This document shows positions 8,149 through 17,577 of a stretch of DNA of 64,000 nt, one piece after another. The notes beneath the pieces are model-generated. The model saw nothing but the letters and a program-made list of their open reading frames with translations, had not been told where the DNA came from and ran no database searches. The stretch comes from Photobacterium sp. GB-56. Its GTDB lineage: Bacteria; Pseudomonadota; Gammaproteobacteria; Enterobacterales; Vibrionaceae. The stretch is taken from contig NZ_PYNW01000002.1 of NCBI RefSeq assembly GCF_003026105.1, forward strand, positions 1-64,000. Reading direction: 5' to 3'. The position numbers were made by a program, and so were the translations under genes. Positions within the stretch are counted from its first letter, which is position 1. Each line of letters starts with the position of its first letter.

Positions 8149-9463
8149 GACCACCTCCTAACCTCGGAACAGCTTTAGATTGGGTTCTAGCGGAAATATC
8201 AGCCACAGTGACCGCCAGTTGATATTCGTTATAGACGGATGCCATTTTCGAGTCTTCAACCCAGCCCATTGCATATTTGCGTAAATCTTCAATTTTTTCA
8301 GGTGTTAACCCATGCTCTCTCGCCTTATCTTCAAAAACTTCATTCCATTTATGACGAAGCTTGTGAGGGTGGAGCTTGATACCTAATGCCTCACCAAATT
8401 TATCTACGATTTTGTGAATGGATTTATACGTGAGCGGTTGCCCTGATGTTGTCCCTTTTTCTGAGATGAACACAAAGTCATGTTCACGGGCGGTTGTATT
8501 TTCTGCTCGTACAGTTTGTATGTAGAGCTTGATAAGCTTCATTAACTCTGAGGAAATAGAAACCGATAGCGCTTTGGTTTTATTTGATGGGCGTTCTAAC
8601 CTTGGATCAGTCGGATCATTGGGAGTTCTGGTCAATAGGAAGCGAGGGTTATCCCAATCGTCAATCAAGTCACTGACTTTTAGCTTTAAAACCGCACCAA
8701 CACGAACCCCTGTGTTAATTAGGATTTGCATGATGAGTTGGTTTCTTAATTTGCTGGATTTAAATGGGTTCTCAGGTGAACTCTCTTTGATGATTTCAAG
8801 CAAATAAAAGAACTTATCTGAAGGTATTACCGACTCAAATGCATCTTTAACGATGGTGTTATTTTTACGTGTGCCGCCAATAAACGTGTCTATGTATAAC
8901 TTAAACTTATTGAATTGGTCGTCCACTCTGGCTTGAGTATTAGTTGGCTCTTGATCATAGTGGTGGCAAACGAACAAGTATTCGATATAAGCCCTCAGTC
9001 GAATTAAGCGCTGACGTAATGTGTGTGCGGAAACTTGTGGTTGGCTATGTGAAGTCGCATGGATGGCATCTCTTATGCGCTTGTCAGAAATTGCTACGGT
9101 ATTACTTTCATCAATAGTGCTTTCATTAGCATAAAGCTTGCACGATCTAACAAAATCATCGACCTCTTGCCTTGAAAGAAATTCACCAGAGCTGACACGC
9201 TCAACAAGATCGATACCTTGCTCGATAAAATAACAGTATAAAAATTTCAGCTCATAGGCGTATTTTTTTAGTGTATGAAAAGCTGGAGCTTGAGTGCTTG
9301 CTTTATTCTTTCTTGCCGAAAGTGGGGAGTTATGGTTTCCGTTAAGATAAGCATTAAGGTACAAGCAAGCGGGAAATACACCAGATCTTACAATGAGGGG
9401 AAAGCTGTACCCATCGGCATCTTTATAAATTTTTACTGCAACATTTTCACTTAATTCATTCAT
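8138..9463 (-). CDS. intA: Tyrosine recombinase (IntA-like), first gene of the element
   Basis: A 441-residue integrase-family recombinase. Motifs visible in order: an N-terminal core-binding region, then NTGVRVGAVLKLK (box I Arg, about residue 255), SNKTKALSVSI (beta-hairpin Lys), LHPHKLRHKW (H-x-x-R), AMGWVEDSKMASVYNEY (Trp at the second His position, Tyr nucleophile about 415). This is the R-K-H-R-W-Y set, so the enzyme should be active. The gene begins within a 61-bp inverted repeat and lies 108 bases from the end of nth, so it marks the element boundary. Its 3' end overlaps the next gene by 11 bases, suggesting coupled translation of the whole operon. Confidence 0.82.
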   Translation of the reverse strand: MNELSENVAVKIYKDADGYSFPLIVRSGVFPACLYLNAYLNGNHNSPLSARKNKASTQAPAFHTLKKYAYELKFLYCYFIEQGIDLVERVSSGEFLSRQEVDDFVRSCKLYANESTIDESNTVAISDKRIRDAIHATSHSQPQVSAHTLRQRLIRLRAYIEYLFVCHHYDQEPTNTQARVDDQFNKFKLYIDTFIGGTRKNNTIVKDAFESVIPSDKFFYLLEIIKESSPENPFKSSKLRNQLIMQILINTGVRVGAVLKLKVSDLIDDWDNPRFLLTRTPNDPTDPRLERPSNKTKALSVSISSELMKLIKLYIQTVRAENTTAREHDFVFISEKGTTSGQPLTYKSIHKIVDKFGEALGIKLHPHKLRHKWNEVFEDKAREHGLTPEKIEDLRKYAMGWVEDSKMASVYNEYQLAVTVADISARTQSKAVPRLGGGHES

Positions 9464-9523
9464 TACAAAATCACAAGTTGGTTACATATTAATCTAATAT
9501 AGTTACACTTGGTGATTTTGTAA
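9463..9523. repeat. 61-bp inverted repeat at the element end (candidate attachment site or operator)
   Basis: TTACAAAATCAC (9463-9474) is the exact reverse complement of GTGATTTTGTAA (9512-9523). The symmetry continues imperfectly inward (AAGTTGGTTACATATTA against TAATATAGTTACACTT). The left arm includes part of the intA start codon. The right arm ends 4 bases before the T-tract of the nth terminator. It could be the recombination core, an arm site bound by IntA, or an autoregulatory operator. Confidence 0.6.
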
Positions 9524-9526
9524 AGT

Positions 9527-9553
9527 AAAAAAAATGGCTCATTAAAGAGCCAT
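9527..9553 (-). terminator. Terminator of nth
   Basis: On the minus strand ATGGCTC (9553-9547) and GAGCCAT (9540-9534) form a 7-bp stem followed by eight Ts. It lies 18 bases after the nth stop and survives intact at the element junction. Confidence 0.85.
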
Positions 9554-9570
9554 CAGTAATTTAAGTGTAT

Positions 9571-10224
9571 TTATTTCTTCTTTTTCTTTACACTTTCTTT
9601 TGGTGGAGAGTACTCACAGAGGTCCTCGATTAGGCAGCTGCCACAGCGCGGTTTTCTTGCAATGCAGGTATAGCGTCCGTGTAAAATTAACCAATGGTGA
9701 ACATCAACTTTAAATTCTTTTGGCACAACCTTTAAGAGTTTCTCTTCAACTTGGTCGACGTTTTTCCCCATGGCAAATTTAGTTCGATTACAAACTCGGA
9801 AGATGTGAGTATCTACTGCAATTGTCGGCCATCCAAATGCCGTATTTAAAACAACATTTGCGGTCTTTCGACCAACTCCAGGTAGTGCTTCTAATGCTTC
9901 TCGGTTTTCTGGGATCTCGCCATTATGTTTATCTAAGAGAATACGGCAGGTTTTAATGACATTTTCTGCTTTAGAATTAAATAACCCAATGGTTTTTATA
10001 TATTCTTTAACGCCGTCAACGCCTAAGTCGTAAATAGCTTGAGGGGTATTAGCAACAGGATAAAGCTTGTCGGTTGCTTTATTTACGCTGACATCGGTAG
10101 CTTGAGCTGAGAGTAATACCGCAATCAATAACTCGAAAGGCGTGCTCCAATGAAGCTCTGTTTCCGGGTGTGGGTTTTCAGCGCGTAAACGTTCAAGAAT
10201 TTGGACGCGTTTTTGATTATTCAT
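9571..10224 (-). CDS. nth: Endonuclease III (DNA glycosylase/AP lyase)
   Basis: Base-excision repair enzyme that removes oxidised pyrimidines and nicks the abasic site. At 217 residues it matches the family length. The helix-hairpin-helix LPGVGRKTANVV (about 114-125) contains the catalytic Lys. AVDTHIFRV contains the catalytic Asp (about 138). The C-terminal 4Fe-4S loop is complete (C-x6-C-x2-C-x5-C in CIARKPRCGSCLIEDLCEY). The tail is unusually lysine-rich (SVKKKKK). It follows the rsx operon, as in many gamma-proteobacteria, but a strong terminator stands between rsxE and nth here. It may therefore rely on read-through or on its own promoter in 10225-10334. Confidence 0.97.
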   Translation of the reverse strand: MNNQKRVQILERLRAENPHPETELHWSTPFELLIAVLLSAQATDVSVNKATDKLYPVANTPQAIYDLGVDGVKEYIKTIGLFNSKAENVIKTCRILLDKHNGEIPENREALEALPGVGRKTANVVLNTAFGWPTIAVDTHIFRVCNRTKFAMGKNVDQVEEKLLKVVPKEFKVDVHHWLILHGRYTCIARKPRCGSCLIEDLCEYSPPKESVKKKKK

Positions 10225-10334
10225 TTTCTATTCCAAATAAGGCTTATTGCAATATAAGTAGGGAGTGACAGAGTGAGCATCTGTCGTTGCAATTAAGCAT
10301 TTTACTATTCCATTATTTTGTCGCGATATGTAAT

Positions 10335-10371
10335 AAAAAGAAACCCAATAAGTATGATACTTATTGGGTTT
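10335..10371 (-). terminator. Terminator after rsxE
   Basis: A perfect 14-bp stem AAACCCAATAAGTA/TACTTATTGGGTTT with a 3-base loop, followed on the minus strand by CTTTTT. It lies 6 bases after the rsxE stop and should end most rsx transcripts before nth. Confidence 0.85.
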
Positions 10372-10376
10372 GATCT

Positions 10377-11075
10377 TTAGTCTACGCTAGTGACGCGAGC
10401 ACGTTCAACCGTTGGCTTTGATGCTTCTTTAGGCTGTTTTTGTTGACGGCGTTTATCAATCACATTTTTGGCCGCAATCATCAAACCGACACCAAGAAAG
10501 GCACCCGGTGGTAACATTGCAAGCAAGAACCCTGAATCAAAATGGAATACTTGGATTCGTAAAACTGATGCCCAGCTACCTAGTAGGCGATCAGCACCAT
10601 CAAATAAGGTTCCTTTGCTCAATAGTTCTCGCATTGCGCCCAGAATGAATAGCGCAGATGTCATGCCTAACCCCATCCATAAACCATCGAGTACTGCTGG
10701 TAATGGTGCATTTTTAGAGGCAAAGGCTTCAGCGCGACCAATGATAATACAGTTGGTTACAATCAAGGCGATGAAGATCCCTAATGATTTGTATAAACCA
10801 AAAGTAAAGGCATTCATCAATAACTGTACGCAGGTTACGAGTGAGGCAATGATCATTACAAACACTGGAATACGGATCTCAGAGGGTACCCAGTGACGAA
10901 TTAAAGACACAATTAAGTTTGAGCCTATCAGTACTAAAGTCGTCGCAAGCCCCAAACCTAAAGCATTTGTCACCGTTGATGAAACGGCAAGTAAAGGGCA
11001 TAGGCCGAGAAGCTGAACAATGGTCGGGTTATTTAGCCATAAGCCATTTGCCATTAACTCTTTATTAGTTGTCAT
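10377..11075 (-). CDS. rsxE: Electron transport complex subunit RsxE
   Basis: Integral membrane subunit of the Rsx/Rnf-type ferredoxin:NAD electron-transfer complex, 232 residues from ATG 11075. I prefer this start over the longer ORF because family members begin just before an N-G-x-W-x-N-N-P motif (here [18 protein letters not shown]), and this ATG lies one base after the rsxG stop. Six hydrophobic segments are visible. [12 protein letters not shown] and [10 protein letters not shown] are family signatures shared with the paralogue RsxA. RsxE and RsxA form the membrane core of the complex. The C-terminus is basic ([13 protein letters not shown]). The gene is followed directly by a strong terminator, so it is the last gene of the operon. 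Confidence 0.95.
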   Translation of the reverse strand: MTTNKELMANGLWLNNPTIVQLLGLCPLLAVSSTVTNALGLGLATTLVLIGSNLIVSLIRHWVPSEIRIPVFVMIIASLVTCVQLLMNAFTFGLYKSLGIFIALIVTNCIIIGRAEAFASKNAPLPAVLDGLWMGLGMTSALFILGAMRELLSKGTLFDGADRLLGSWASVLRIQVFHFDSGFLLAMLPPGAFLGVGLMIAAKNVIDKRRQQKQPKEASKPTVERARVTSVD

Positions 11076-11076
11076 A

Positions 11077-11709
11077 TCACTCACCTGCACAATCAAGTGG
11101 TTGGTTGATGATTTTATCCTGGTTTTGATCCCAGTATAACGAAATATTTTTTACTGCTTTGACGACGGCTCGCGGTGTTATGGTCGCACCTGTGAATTGA
11201 TCAAATTCACCACCATCTTTACGTACTTTAAATGATGGGTCGTTATCACCATTTACCCGCTTACCATTAAAGCTGTAAATCCAGTTACTAACAGTGGTTT
11301 CAATTTTATCACCCAATCCTGGAGTTTCGTTTTGTTGTAATACACGAACGCCAGTGATCACGCCATTCATGTCTAAACCAACAATAATTTTAATTGCGCC
11401 GCTATAACCGTCAGGGGCAATCCCTTCAATTGCCACACCAACAGGCTTATTATCTTTTTTAGCGATATAAGCAGGCATCTGAGCCAATGTACCTAAACGC
11501 TTATGATCTCTTACTAAAGTACAACTTTTGTAGAGTAAGTTATCGTGGCTTGCTACGGGAATCACTTGGTTTAGAGTATCCAGTAACTGTACCCGCTGCT
11601 GCTCTGCTATACGATCTTCTGTTAGGTAGTTCGTCAGGGCTACTAGCGCTGTCGCTAAACACGCAAAAGTGGCAAGAATAGCACCGTTTTTTTTCATTGC
11701 ATTAAACAT
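11077..11709 (-). CDS. rsxG: Electron transport complex subunit RsxG (covalent FMN)
   Basis: A 210-residue subunit with one N-terminal membrane helix ([18 protein letters not shown]) and a periplasmic FMN-binding domain. [12 protein letters not shown] (about 170-181) contains the S/T-G-A-T-x-T motif, whose final Thr carries covalently bound FMN in RnfG/NqrC relatives. [18 protein letters not shown] is another family signature. In the complex it passes electrons between RsxD and the remaining membrane subunits. It starts 14 bases after rsxD and ends one base before the rsxE start, so translation is probably coupled. Confidence 0.95.
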   Translation of the reverse strand: MFNAMKKNGAILATFACLATALVALTNYLTEDRIAEQQRVQLLDTLNQVIPVASHDNLLYKSCTLVRDHKRLGTLAQMPAYIAKKDNKPVGVAIEGIAPDGYSGAIKIIVGLDMNGVITGVRVLQQNETPGLGDKIETTVSNWIYSFNGKRVNGDNDPSFKVRKDGGEFDQFTGATITPRAVVKAVKNISLYWDQNQDKIINQPLDCAGE

Positions 11710-11723
11710 GGCTGCTCTCTTAA

Positions 11724-12770
11724 TTAGTGCCCGTAAGTACGAGGACGAGTGTAGTAATCAATAAGTGGTACACATAAGTTACCCAGTAAAACGGCAAAGG
11801 CAACGCCATCTGGGAAGCCACCCCATGTGCGGATCAGATAAATCATGACACCGATAAAGCCACCAAAAATTAAACGGCCTTTTACCGTCGTTGATGCTGT
11901 TACTGGATCGGTGGCAATAAAGAAAGCACCTAACATGGTTGCACCTGAGAATAGGTGCAACAACGGAGAGCCAGTCGTATCAGGATGAACAATGTAAACA
12001 AGGCTACTGATCACAAATAGTGACGTTAGCATAGCAACAGGGATATGCCATTGAATAACACGAAGCTTTAATAAGATTAAACCACCAACAAGGAAGCCCA
12101 TGTTAATCCACTCCCAGCCAATACCTGCAATCGCGCCGTAAACAGGTTTTGTCATTGTTTCAGCCGTTGTAAACCCTGTGTGTAACGCTGTTTTTAGTGT
12201 ATCTAGCGGTGTTGCCATCGTGTAACCATCAACTGACATTTTCAGTTGTGGAACACTAAATCCATCTTGAGTAAAGCCAGTAAAGATTGCATAAATACTA
12301 TCCATAAAGTTAGCTGGTTGTGCACTCAATGATGCTGGTGGTAACCAGGTTGTCATCTGTACTGGGAATGAAATGAGCAGTACGACATAAGCAATCATCG
12401 CGGGGTTAAAGAGGTTTTGTCCCATACCGCCATAAAGGTGTTTTGCAATGACTATCGCAAAGAAAACACCAATAACAGTTAACCACCAAGGTGCTAATGG
12501 TGGGATTGATAAACCAATTAATACGCCAGTAAGCAGAGCTGTATTATCTCTTAAATAAGGTACAACAGGACGTTTACGCAGTTTTACAATAATCGCTTCA
12601 AATATGATTGCAGAAATAGATGCTAATACAATTTGGATCAGAGTACCGAAACCAAAGAAGTAGCATTGAGCAATAACGCCAAATACCGAGCATAATATAA
12701 CTGTACGCATAATAGCGCTGGTGCTTCGGCGGTTATGGTCATGGGGTGAACTGGCAATATTAAACGCCAC
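11724..12770 (-). CDS. rsxD: Electron transport complex subunit RsxD
   Basis: A 348-residue membrane subunit of the RnfD/NqrB family, starting at GTG two bases after the rsxC stop. About nine hydrophobic segments are visible. [10 protein letters not shown] (about 185-194) contains the Thr that binds FMN covalently in the family. [12 protein letters not shown] and [12 protein letters not shown] are conserved. The N-terminus IASSPHDHN matches the typical RsxD start. It lies between RsxC and RsxG in the electron path. Confidence 0.95.
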   Translation of the reverse strand: MAFNIASSPHDHNRRSTSAIMRTVILCSVFGVIAQCYFFGFGTLIQIVLASISAIIFEAIIVKLRKRPVVPYLRDNTALLTGVLIGLSIPPLAPWWLTVIGVFFAIVIAKHLYGGMGQNLFNPAMIAYVVLLISFPVQMTTWLPPASLSAQPANFMDSIYAIFTGFTQDGFSVPQLKMSVDGYTMATPLDTLKTALHTGFTTAETMTKPVYGAIAGIGWEWINMGFLVGGLILLKLRVIQWHIPVAMLTSLFVISSLVYIVHPDTTGSPLLHLFSGATMLGAFFIATDPVTASTTVKGRLIFGGFIGVMIYLIRTWGGFPDGVAFAVLLGNLCVPLIDYYTRPRTYGH

Positions 12771-12772
12771 GG

Positions 12773-15223
12773 TTAATCTTCCTCAATGTTTTGTTGTTCT
12801 TTGGCGGCTTGTTGTGCCGCTTTTCTTGCTTTAGCGCGAGCGACGGCAGCAGCAACAGCGGCTTTTTTCGGATCAACGTTTTCAGCTTCAACTACAGGTT
12901 CAGGTGCTGATTCTGCTTGTGCTTCTGTTTGTTGTGCGGCTTTTCTTGCTTTAGCACGAGCGACGGCAGCAGCAACAGCGGCTTTTTTCGGATCAACGTT
13001 TTCAGCTTCAACTACAGGTTCAGGTGCTGATTCAGCTTGTGCCTCTGCTTGTTGTGCGGCTTTTCTTGCTTTAGCGCGAGCGACGGCAGCAGCAACAGCG
13101 GCTTTTTTCGGATCAACGTTTTCAGCTTCAACTTCAGATTCTGGTGCTGATTCAGCTTGTGCTTCTGTTTGTTGTGCGGCTTTTCTTGCTTTAGCACGAG
13201 CGACGGCAGCAGCAACAGCGGCTTTTTTTGGATCAACGTTTTCAGCTTCAACTACAGGTTCAGGTGCTGATTCTGCTTGTGCCTCTGCTTGTTGTGCGGC
13301 TTTTCTTGCTTTAGCACGAGCGACGGCAGCAGCAACAGCGGCTTTTTTCGGATCAACGCTTTCAGCTTCAACTTCATATTCTGGTGTTGATTCCGCTTGT
13401 GCTTGTTGTGCGGCTTTTCTTGCTTTAGCGCGGGCGACGGCAGCTGCGACAGCATCTTTTTTACTGTCATTTTCAGTAGCGGTTTGGTTATTTGCTGTAG
13501 CTTCTTTTTCAGCCTTACGTTCACGAGCTTGACGCTTACGCTCTTCACGTAATTTCGCCATTTCACTGTTATCTGGCAGGCTTTCTGAAGTTGCACCTTG
13601 TGCTGAAGCTGCTTGTTTTGCTTTTGCTTTTGCAATCGCTGCTGCAACAGCCGGTTTCACTTCTGCTGTATCTGCTTTAGCGGCTGCTGCTTGTTTGGCT
13701 TTTACGCGGGCAATAGCGGCAGCGACTGCATCATCACCCCCAGTTTTCGCCATTTCATCACGACGAGAATCAGCCGCTTTTTTAAAGCGGTTTTCACGTT
13801 CAGCCTTATCACGTTCCATGCGTGCTTGTTTGGCTTCAAAGCGTTGGCGAGCTCGTTCTGCATTCATTTCATCTTGGCTACGTGCCCAGATCTCAGCTTT
13901 TGCTTGGCGATAGTACTGAACAAGAGGGATCTCACTTGGACAGACATATGCACAAGCACCGCACTCAATACAATCTTGCAGATTATATTCTTCACACTTG
14001 TCGTAATTTTGATCCTTGGCGTACCACTGTAATTGCTGTGGGAGCAATGATGATGGGCAAACATCCGCACAAGCAGAACAACGGATACATGCCATTTCAT
14101 AGGTATGTAATGGGAGTTCTTTGCGTTTTGGTGCCAAAATACAGTTTGTTATTTTGGTGATCGGTACATTGGAATGTGGGAGTGTAAATCCCATTAACGA
14201 TCCACCAATGATCACACGAGGATGTTTTTTATCGGCTTTATAGCCAAACTTATCTAATAAGTAGGCAATCGGCGTACCTAACATAGCAAAAACATTACCA
14301 CGTTTCTTAAAGGCTTCACCGGTTAGCGTAACAACACGCTCAATTAGTGGTTCACCGTCGATAATGGCGCGTTTAATTGCAAAAGCAGTACCTATGTTTT
14401 GCATGATAACGCCAACAGAAGTTGAACGTGACTGACTTGGTACTTCTCTGCCTGTTAAAATTTTAACTAACTGCTTTGAGCTACCAGATGGATATTTTGT
14501 TGGTACAACACGTATCAGAATGTTGTCTGCTTCGGTGACATGCTGCTCAAGGGCTTTAATCGCTTCAGGTTTGTTATCTTCAATACCGATGATTGTTAGC
14601 TTTGGGCTAATAATATGGCGAAGAATACGAACCCCTTCGATCACTTCTTCAGCATAATCGCGCATGAGTCGGTCATCGGCAGTAATATATGGCTCACACT
14701 CAGCCGCGTTGATAATTAAAATATCAACATTACCTAAACCGCCTTGAAGTTTTCTTGCGGTAGGGAAACCAGCACCACCTAATCCAGCGATACCACTCAA
14801 ACGGATTGTTTCGATCAGTTCTGCGGGATCACGATCTTGATAATCGGCATAGGTTTTTTTCTCTCCCCAAGTATCGGTGTGATCTGGGTGAAGAACGATA
14901 CATAAATCGCTTAAACCTGAAGGGTGAGCAGTCGTACGTTGTTCAATGGCTATTACTGTACCAGATGTAGGCGCATGCACAGGGACACACATTGCAATGT
15001 CACCTTGTGTCAGAGCTTGACCTTTTTGTACTTTGTCGCCAACAGCAACAATAATGTCACCTTTAGAACCAATATGCTGCTTAAGTGGTAAAACGAGTTC
15101 TTGTGGAATACCAGCACTAACGATAGGTGCTTGATTTGAGATTTTTTTATTTTCAGCGGGATGAATACCGCCGTGGAAATCCCACAACTTACCTTGTTTG
15201 ATTTGCTCAATGATAGATAGCAT
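12773..15223 (-). CDS. rsxC: Electron transport complex subunit RsxC with an expanded repeat tail
   Basis: An 816-residue NADH-oxidising subunit of the Rsx/Rnf complex. The N-terminal 370 residues hold the RnfC barrel and Rossmann-type region ([46 protein letters not shown]). Two 4Fe-4S motifs follow: [12 protein letters not shown] (about 379) and [12 protein letters not shown] (about 418). After about residue 440 comes a long charged Ala/Lys/Arg/Glu-rich tail. It ends in six near-identical blocks built on [19 protein letters not shown] repetitive RsxC tail is known in enterobacteria and Vibrio, but copy number varies widely. The tail is probably an extended helix that does not take part in catalysis. 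The gene starts just after rsxB. Confidence 0.95.
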   Translation of the reverse strand: MLSIIEQIKQGKLWDFHGGIHPAENKKISNQAPIVSAGIPQELVLPLKQHIGSKGDIIVAVGDKVQKGQALTQGDIAMCVPVHAPTSGTVIAIEQRTTAHPSGLSDLCIVLHPDHTDTWGEKKTYADYQDRDPAELIETIRLSGIAGLGGAGFPTARKLQGGLGNVDILIINAAECEPYITADDRLMRDYAEEVIEGVRILRHIISPKLTIIGIEDNKPEAIKALEQHVTEADNILIRVVPTKYPSGSSKQLVKILTGREVPSQSRSTSVGVIMQNIGTAFAIKRAIIDGEPLIERVVTLTGEAFKKRGNVFAMLGTPIAYLLDKFGYKADKKHPRVIIGGSLMGFTLPHSNVPITKITNCILAPKRKELPLHTYEMACIRCSACADVCPSSLLPQQLQWYAKDQNYDKCEEYNLQDCIECGACAYVCPSEIPLVQYYRQAKAEIWARSQDEMNAERARQRFEAKQARMERDKAERENRFKKAADSRRDEMAKTGGDDAVAAAIARVKAKQAAAAKADTAEVKPAVAAAIAKAKAKQAASAQGATSESLPDNSEMAKLREERKRQARERKAEKEATANNQTATENDSKKDAVAAAVARAKARKAAQQAQAESTPEYEVEAESVDPKKAAVAAAVARAKARKAAQQAEAQAESAPEPVVEAENVDPKKAAVAAAVARAKARKAAQQTEAQAESAPESEVEAENVDPKKAAVAAAVARAKARKAAQQAEAQAESAPEPVVEAENVDPKKAAVAAAVARAKARKAAQQTEAQAESAPEPVVEAENVDPKKAAVAAAVARAKARKAAQQAAKEQQNIEED
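12790..13460. repeat. 120-bp tandem repeats inside rsxC
   Basis: About five near-identical 120-bp units (40 codons each) plus a diverged sixth. Lines of sequence 120 bases apart (12841, 12961, 13081, 13201, 13321) are almost base-for-base identical. Differences are mostly synonymous or swap Ala/Thr and Pro/Ser. The high identity points to recent expansion by slippage or unequal recombination. Confidence 0.95.
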
Positions 15224-15225
15224 AA

Positions 15226-15810
15226 CTACGACTCTACCTTTTCTGTACTCGGTGCATCACTGATATTTACGATTGGAATTTGGTTTAGTTGCCATTTCCA
15301 ATTATCAGGCGTTTCTTTAACTGGGATCATTTCGATACAGTCAGTAGGGCAGGGAGCAACACAGAGATCGCAACCTGTACATTCGTCTTTGATAACCGTA
15401 TGCATAGATTTAGTGCCGCCAACAATGGCATCGACAGGGCACGCTTGAATACATTTAGTACAGCCAATGCACATATCTTCATGAATAAATGCGACTTTTT
15501 TAATGTTTTCTTCTGTACCTTGGGTTGAATCAGGAACATCAACACCCATCAAGTCAGCTAATTTTTCAATAGTAACTTGACCGCCAGGAGGACACTTATT
15601 GATCACATCGCCATTGGCAATCGCTTCTGCGTAAGGGCGACAGCCAGGATAGCCACATTGACCACATTGGGTTTGCGGAAGAATACTGTCGATTTGTTCA
15701 ACAATAGGATCGGCTTCAACTTTAAATTTAACCGAAGCAAACCCAAGAATTAGTCCGAAAATGGCAGCCAGAATAACGATGGCAATGACTGCGATAAGGA
15801 TCCCACTCAT
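15226..15810 (-). CDS. rsxB: Electron transport complex subunit RsxB (iron-sulfur)
   Basis: A 194-residue ferredoxin-like subunit. It has one N-terminal membrane helix (residues 4-27), then a CGQCGYPGC cluster motif (about 49-57), a Cys at NKCPPGG completing the first 4Fe-4S site, and two ferredoxin-type motifs, [12 protein letters not shown] (about 117) and [12 protein letters not shown] (about 147). It carries electrons on the cytoplasmic face between RsxC and the membrane subunits. The rsxA stop and the rsxB start share a base at 15810, so the two genes overlap. The C-terminal extension after residue 165 is not conserved in the family. Confidence 0.96.
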   Translation of the reverse strand: MSGILIAVIAIVILAAIFGLILGFASVKFKVEADPIVEQIDSILPQTQCGQCGYPGCRPYAEAIANGDVINKCPPGGQVTIEKLADLMGVDVPDSTQGTEENIKKVAFIHEDMCIGCTKCIQACPVDAIVGGTKSMHTVIKDECTGCDLCVAPCPTDCIEMIPVKETPDNWKWQLNQIPIVNISDAPSTEKVES

Positions 15811-16391
15811 TACAATTTCACCAATCCAGTAAAGCCCATAAATGCAAGAGACATTAGCCCTGCGGTGATCATCGCAATGGATGCGCCTTTGAATGGCTCA
15901 GGTACATCAGCGGCAGCAATGCGTTCACGCATAGAAGCAAATAAAACAAGCACAAGTGAGAAACCCACTGCAGCACCAAAACCATAAATAACGGATTCAA
16001 TAAAGTTATGACGCTCATTTACGTTTAATAAGGCGACACCTAACACCGCACAGTTAGTGGTGATAAGTGGTAAGAAAATACCTAATAAACGATAAAGCGT
16101 TGGGCTTGTTTTATGTACGACCATTTCTGTGAATTGCACAACAACGGCAATGACTAGAATAAAGCTTAGTGTGCGTAGGTACTGAATCCCTAATGGATCC
16201 AAAATGTAAGTTTCAACAAGATAAGCACAAACAGAAGCAAGCGTCAGCACAAAAGTGGTTGCTAAGCCCATTCCAATAGCTGTTTCTAATTTTTTAGATA
16301 CGCCCATAAATGGACATAAGCCTAAAAATTTAACGAGTACAAAGTTGTTAACCAACACAGTACCAATAAGTAATAGGAGGTATTCAGTCAT
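15810..16391 (-). CDS. rsxA: Electron transport complex subunit RsxA
   Basis: First gene of the rsx operon: a 193-residue polytopic membrane protein with six hydrophobic segments. [14 protein letters not shown] and [15 protein letters not shown] are the conserved RnfA/RsxA segments, including the cysteines thought to hold a membrane-embedded iron-sulfur centre with RsxE. Length and start agree with the family. No good Shine-Dalgarno sequence is visible before the ATG, only a weak GAAG. The operon (rsxABCDGE) pumps ions or drives reverse electron flow and, in E. coli, keeps SoxR reduced. The choice of rsx over rnf naming follows E. coli practice. Confidence 0.96.
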   Translation of the reverse strand: MTEYLLLLIGTVLVNNFVLVKFLGLCPFMGVSKKLETAIGMGLATTFVLTLASVCAYLVETYILDPLGIQYLRTLSFILVIAVVVQFTEMVVHKTSPTLYRLLGIFLPLITTNCAVLGVALLNVNERHNFIESVIYGFGAAVGFSLVLVLFASMRERIAAADVPEPFKGASIAMITAGLMSLAFMGFTGLVKL

Positions 16392-16786
16392 ACCGGCTTC
16401 ATTATTATTAAAAGAGATCTAAACATTATCTGATTTTGTTGCCGTTATAACAACTCCTGTGGTGTAGGGTTTTAGTGATTATTGTGTTTTTCATAAAGAT
16501 AGATCATGAAATATAAGTTTTTAATTTAGTTACTACGGCTTTGTTTAGCTGTGCGATCAAAAAACACCCACTGCATATGACGCAGAAGTTATCAGTTTTT
16601 GGTTTTGTGTTTATTAATTGTTATTTGACTGTATGCCTTAGCCAGAAAGCTTGTGATGATGAGTTAAGTTTTCGCAAAATATGTTTGGATAGCTTGTAAA
16701 GCCGTTTTAAACCTCGTTTTATGTAAGGGCACTTGTGATCATCGTGTGAGATGATGGCATCATTGAATGAGCATAGGATAGATGTG
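16392..16786. other. Divergent intergenic region between rsxA and pepE
   Basis: About 395 bases with no gene, AT-rich, holding the promoters of the leftward rsx operon and the rightward pepE. I could not pick out a convincing FNR, SoxR or sigma-70 consensus by eye. Confidence 0.5.
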
Positions 16787-17524
16787 ATGGATATTTTATT
16801 ATTGAGTAACGGTAAAATTGCAGGTAATACCCATGTAATGGAATTTGCGGGTGATGCAATTGTTGAGCAAGTTAAGCGAACTGGCGCTAAACATTTTCTT
16901 GTTATTCCTTATGCTGTGATTCGATCGAGTCATGATGATCGTGTGGCGATGGTACAAGCGACATTTGATCGTTTAGGTATTGATTGTGTTGCAACAGGTA
17001 TTCATCAAGCAGCCGATCCAGTTAAAGCCATTGAGGAAGCTGAAGGAATTATTGTAAGTGGTGGTAATACATGGGTTTTAAATAAAAAACTTCATGACTT
17101 AGGTTTAGTTGGACCGTTACGTAAGGCGGTATTAGCGAAAGGTATTCCCTATATTGGTTGGAGTGCAGGTACCAATATTGGTTGCCCAACTATTCGTACC
17201 ACTAACGATATGCCGATTGTCACCAGTGCAGTGCTAAGCTCACTTAACTTTGTTCCTTTCCAAATAAACCCGCATTATCTAGAAGCGTCGGTTGAAGGTC
17301 ATATGGGAGAAACCCGTGATGAGCGTATTCAAGAGTTTTTAGAAGTGAATAAGCATGAGCCGGTTGTGGGGATTCCAGAAGGAACATGGCTGCAGTTATT
17401 AGATGGAGAGTTAAGCTACCACACAGCAAATGGTAAGCCATTAAAGCTATTCCAGTATGACGTTGAGCCTGTTTATTTTGAGGAAGGGCAAGATATTCAA
17501 TTTATGATGGAATATAGCTGTTAA
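16787..17524 (+). CDS. pepE: Dipeptidase E (alpha-aspartyl dipeptidase)
   Basis: A cytoplasmic serine peptidase of family S51 that cleaves dipeptides with N-terminal aspartate. I start at ATG 16787 (245 residues). It has an AGGAT just upstream, and the product then begins MDILLLSNG like the family. The ORF upstream to 16751 adds 12 unconserved residues. GWSAGTNIGCPTI (about 118-130) contains the nucleophile Ser. NPHYLEAS contains the catalytic His (about 160), and IIVSGGNTWVLNKKL is the conserved strand before the nucleophile elbow. It stands alone, with its own terminator. Confidence 0.93.
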   Translation: MDILLLSNGKIAGNTHVMEFAGDAIVEQVKRTGAKHFLVIPYAVIRSSHDDRVAMVQATFDRLGIDCVATGIHQAADPVKAIEEAEGIIVSGGNTWVLNKKLHDLGLVGPLRKAVLAKGIPYIGWSAGTNIGCPTIRTTNDMPIVTSAVLSSLNFVPFQINPHYLEASVEGHMGETRDERIQEFLEVNKHEPVVGIPEGTWLQLLDGELSYHTANGKPLKLFQYDVEPVYFEEGQDIQFMMEYSC

Positions 17525-17550
17525 TACATCAGACAATATTCTACTAAAGA

Positions 17551-17577
17551 AAAGCCAGCGTTATGCTGGTTTTTTTA
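17551..17577 (+). terminator. Terminator of pepE
   Basis: GCCAGC/GCTGGT stem with a 5-base loop, followed by seven Ts, 27 bases after the pepE stop. Confidence 0.85.

Larger units (their letters stand above)
3745..9523 (-). mobile_element. Tyrosine-recombinase element core, strand-exchange (SE/Tn6283-like) type
   Basis: Four tightly packed minus-strand genes form one operon: a 441-aa tyrosine recombinase, a 548-aa recombinase-fold protein, a 776-aa tyrosine recombinase and a 139-aa coiled-coil protein. Spacings are -11, -4 and +10 bases. This matches the intA-tfp-intB-srap core described for SE elements of Vibrio, and more distantly the TnpA-TnpB-TnpC set of Tn554. One end is probably in the inverted repeat at 9463-9523, directly before the nth terminator. 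The other end was not found. Cargo in SE elements lies beyond srap, so the genes at 1-3700 could be cargo or the pre-existing chromosome. Confidence 0.7.

Noticed and set aside
12790-13460. The regular 120-bp repeats as a CRISPR array
   Set aside because: Units are contiguous and coding, with no spacers and no cas genes.
12786-13532. Long plus-strand open frame (248 codons) opposite rsxC
   Set aside because: It is the antisense of the repeated rsxC tail. Its Cys/Ala/Thr repeats mirror the Ala/Lys codons and there is no ribosome-binding site.
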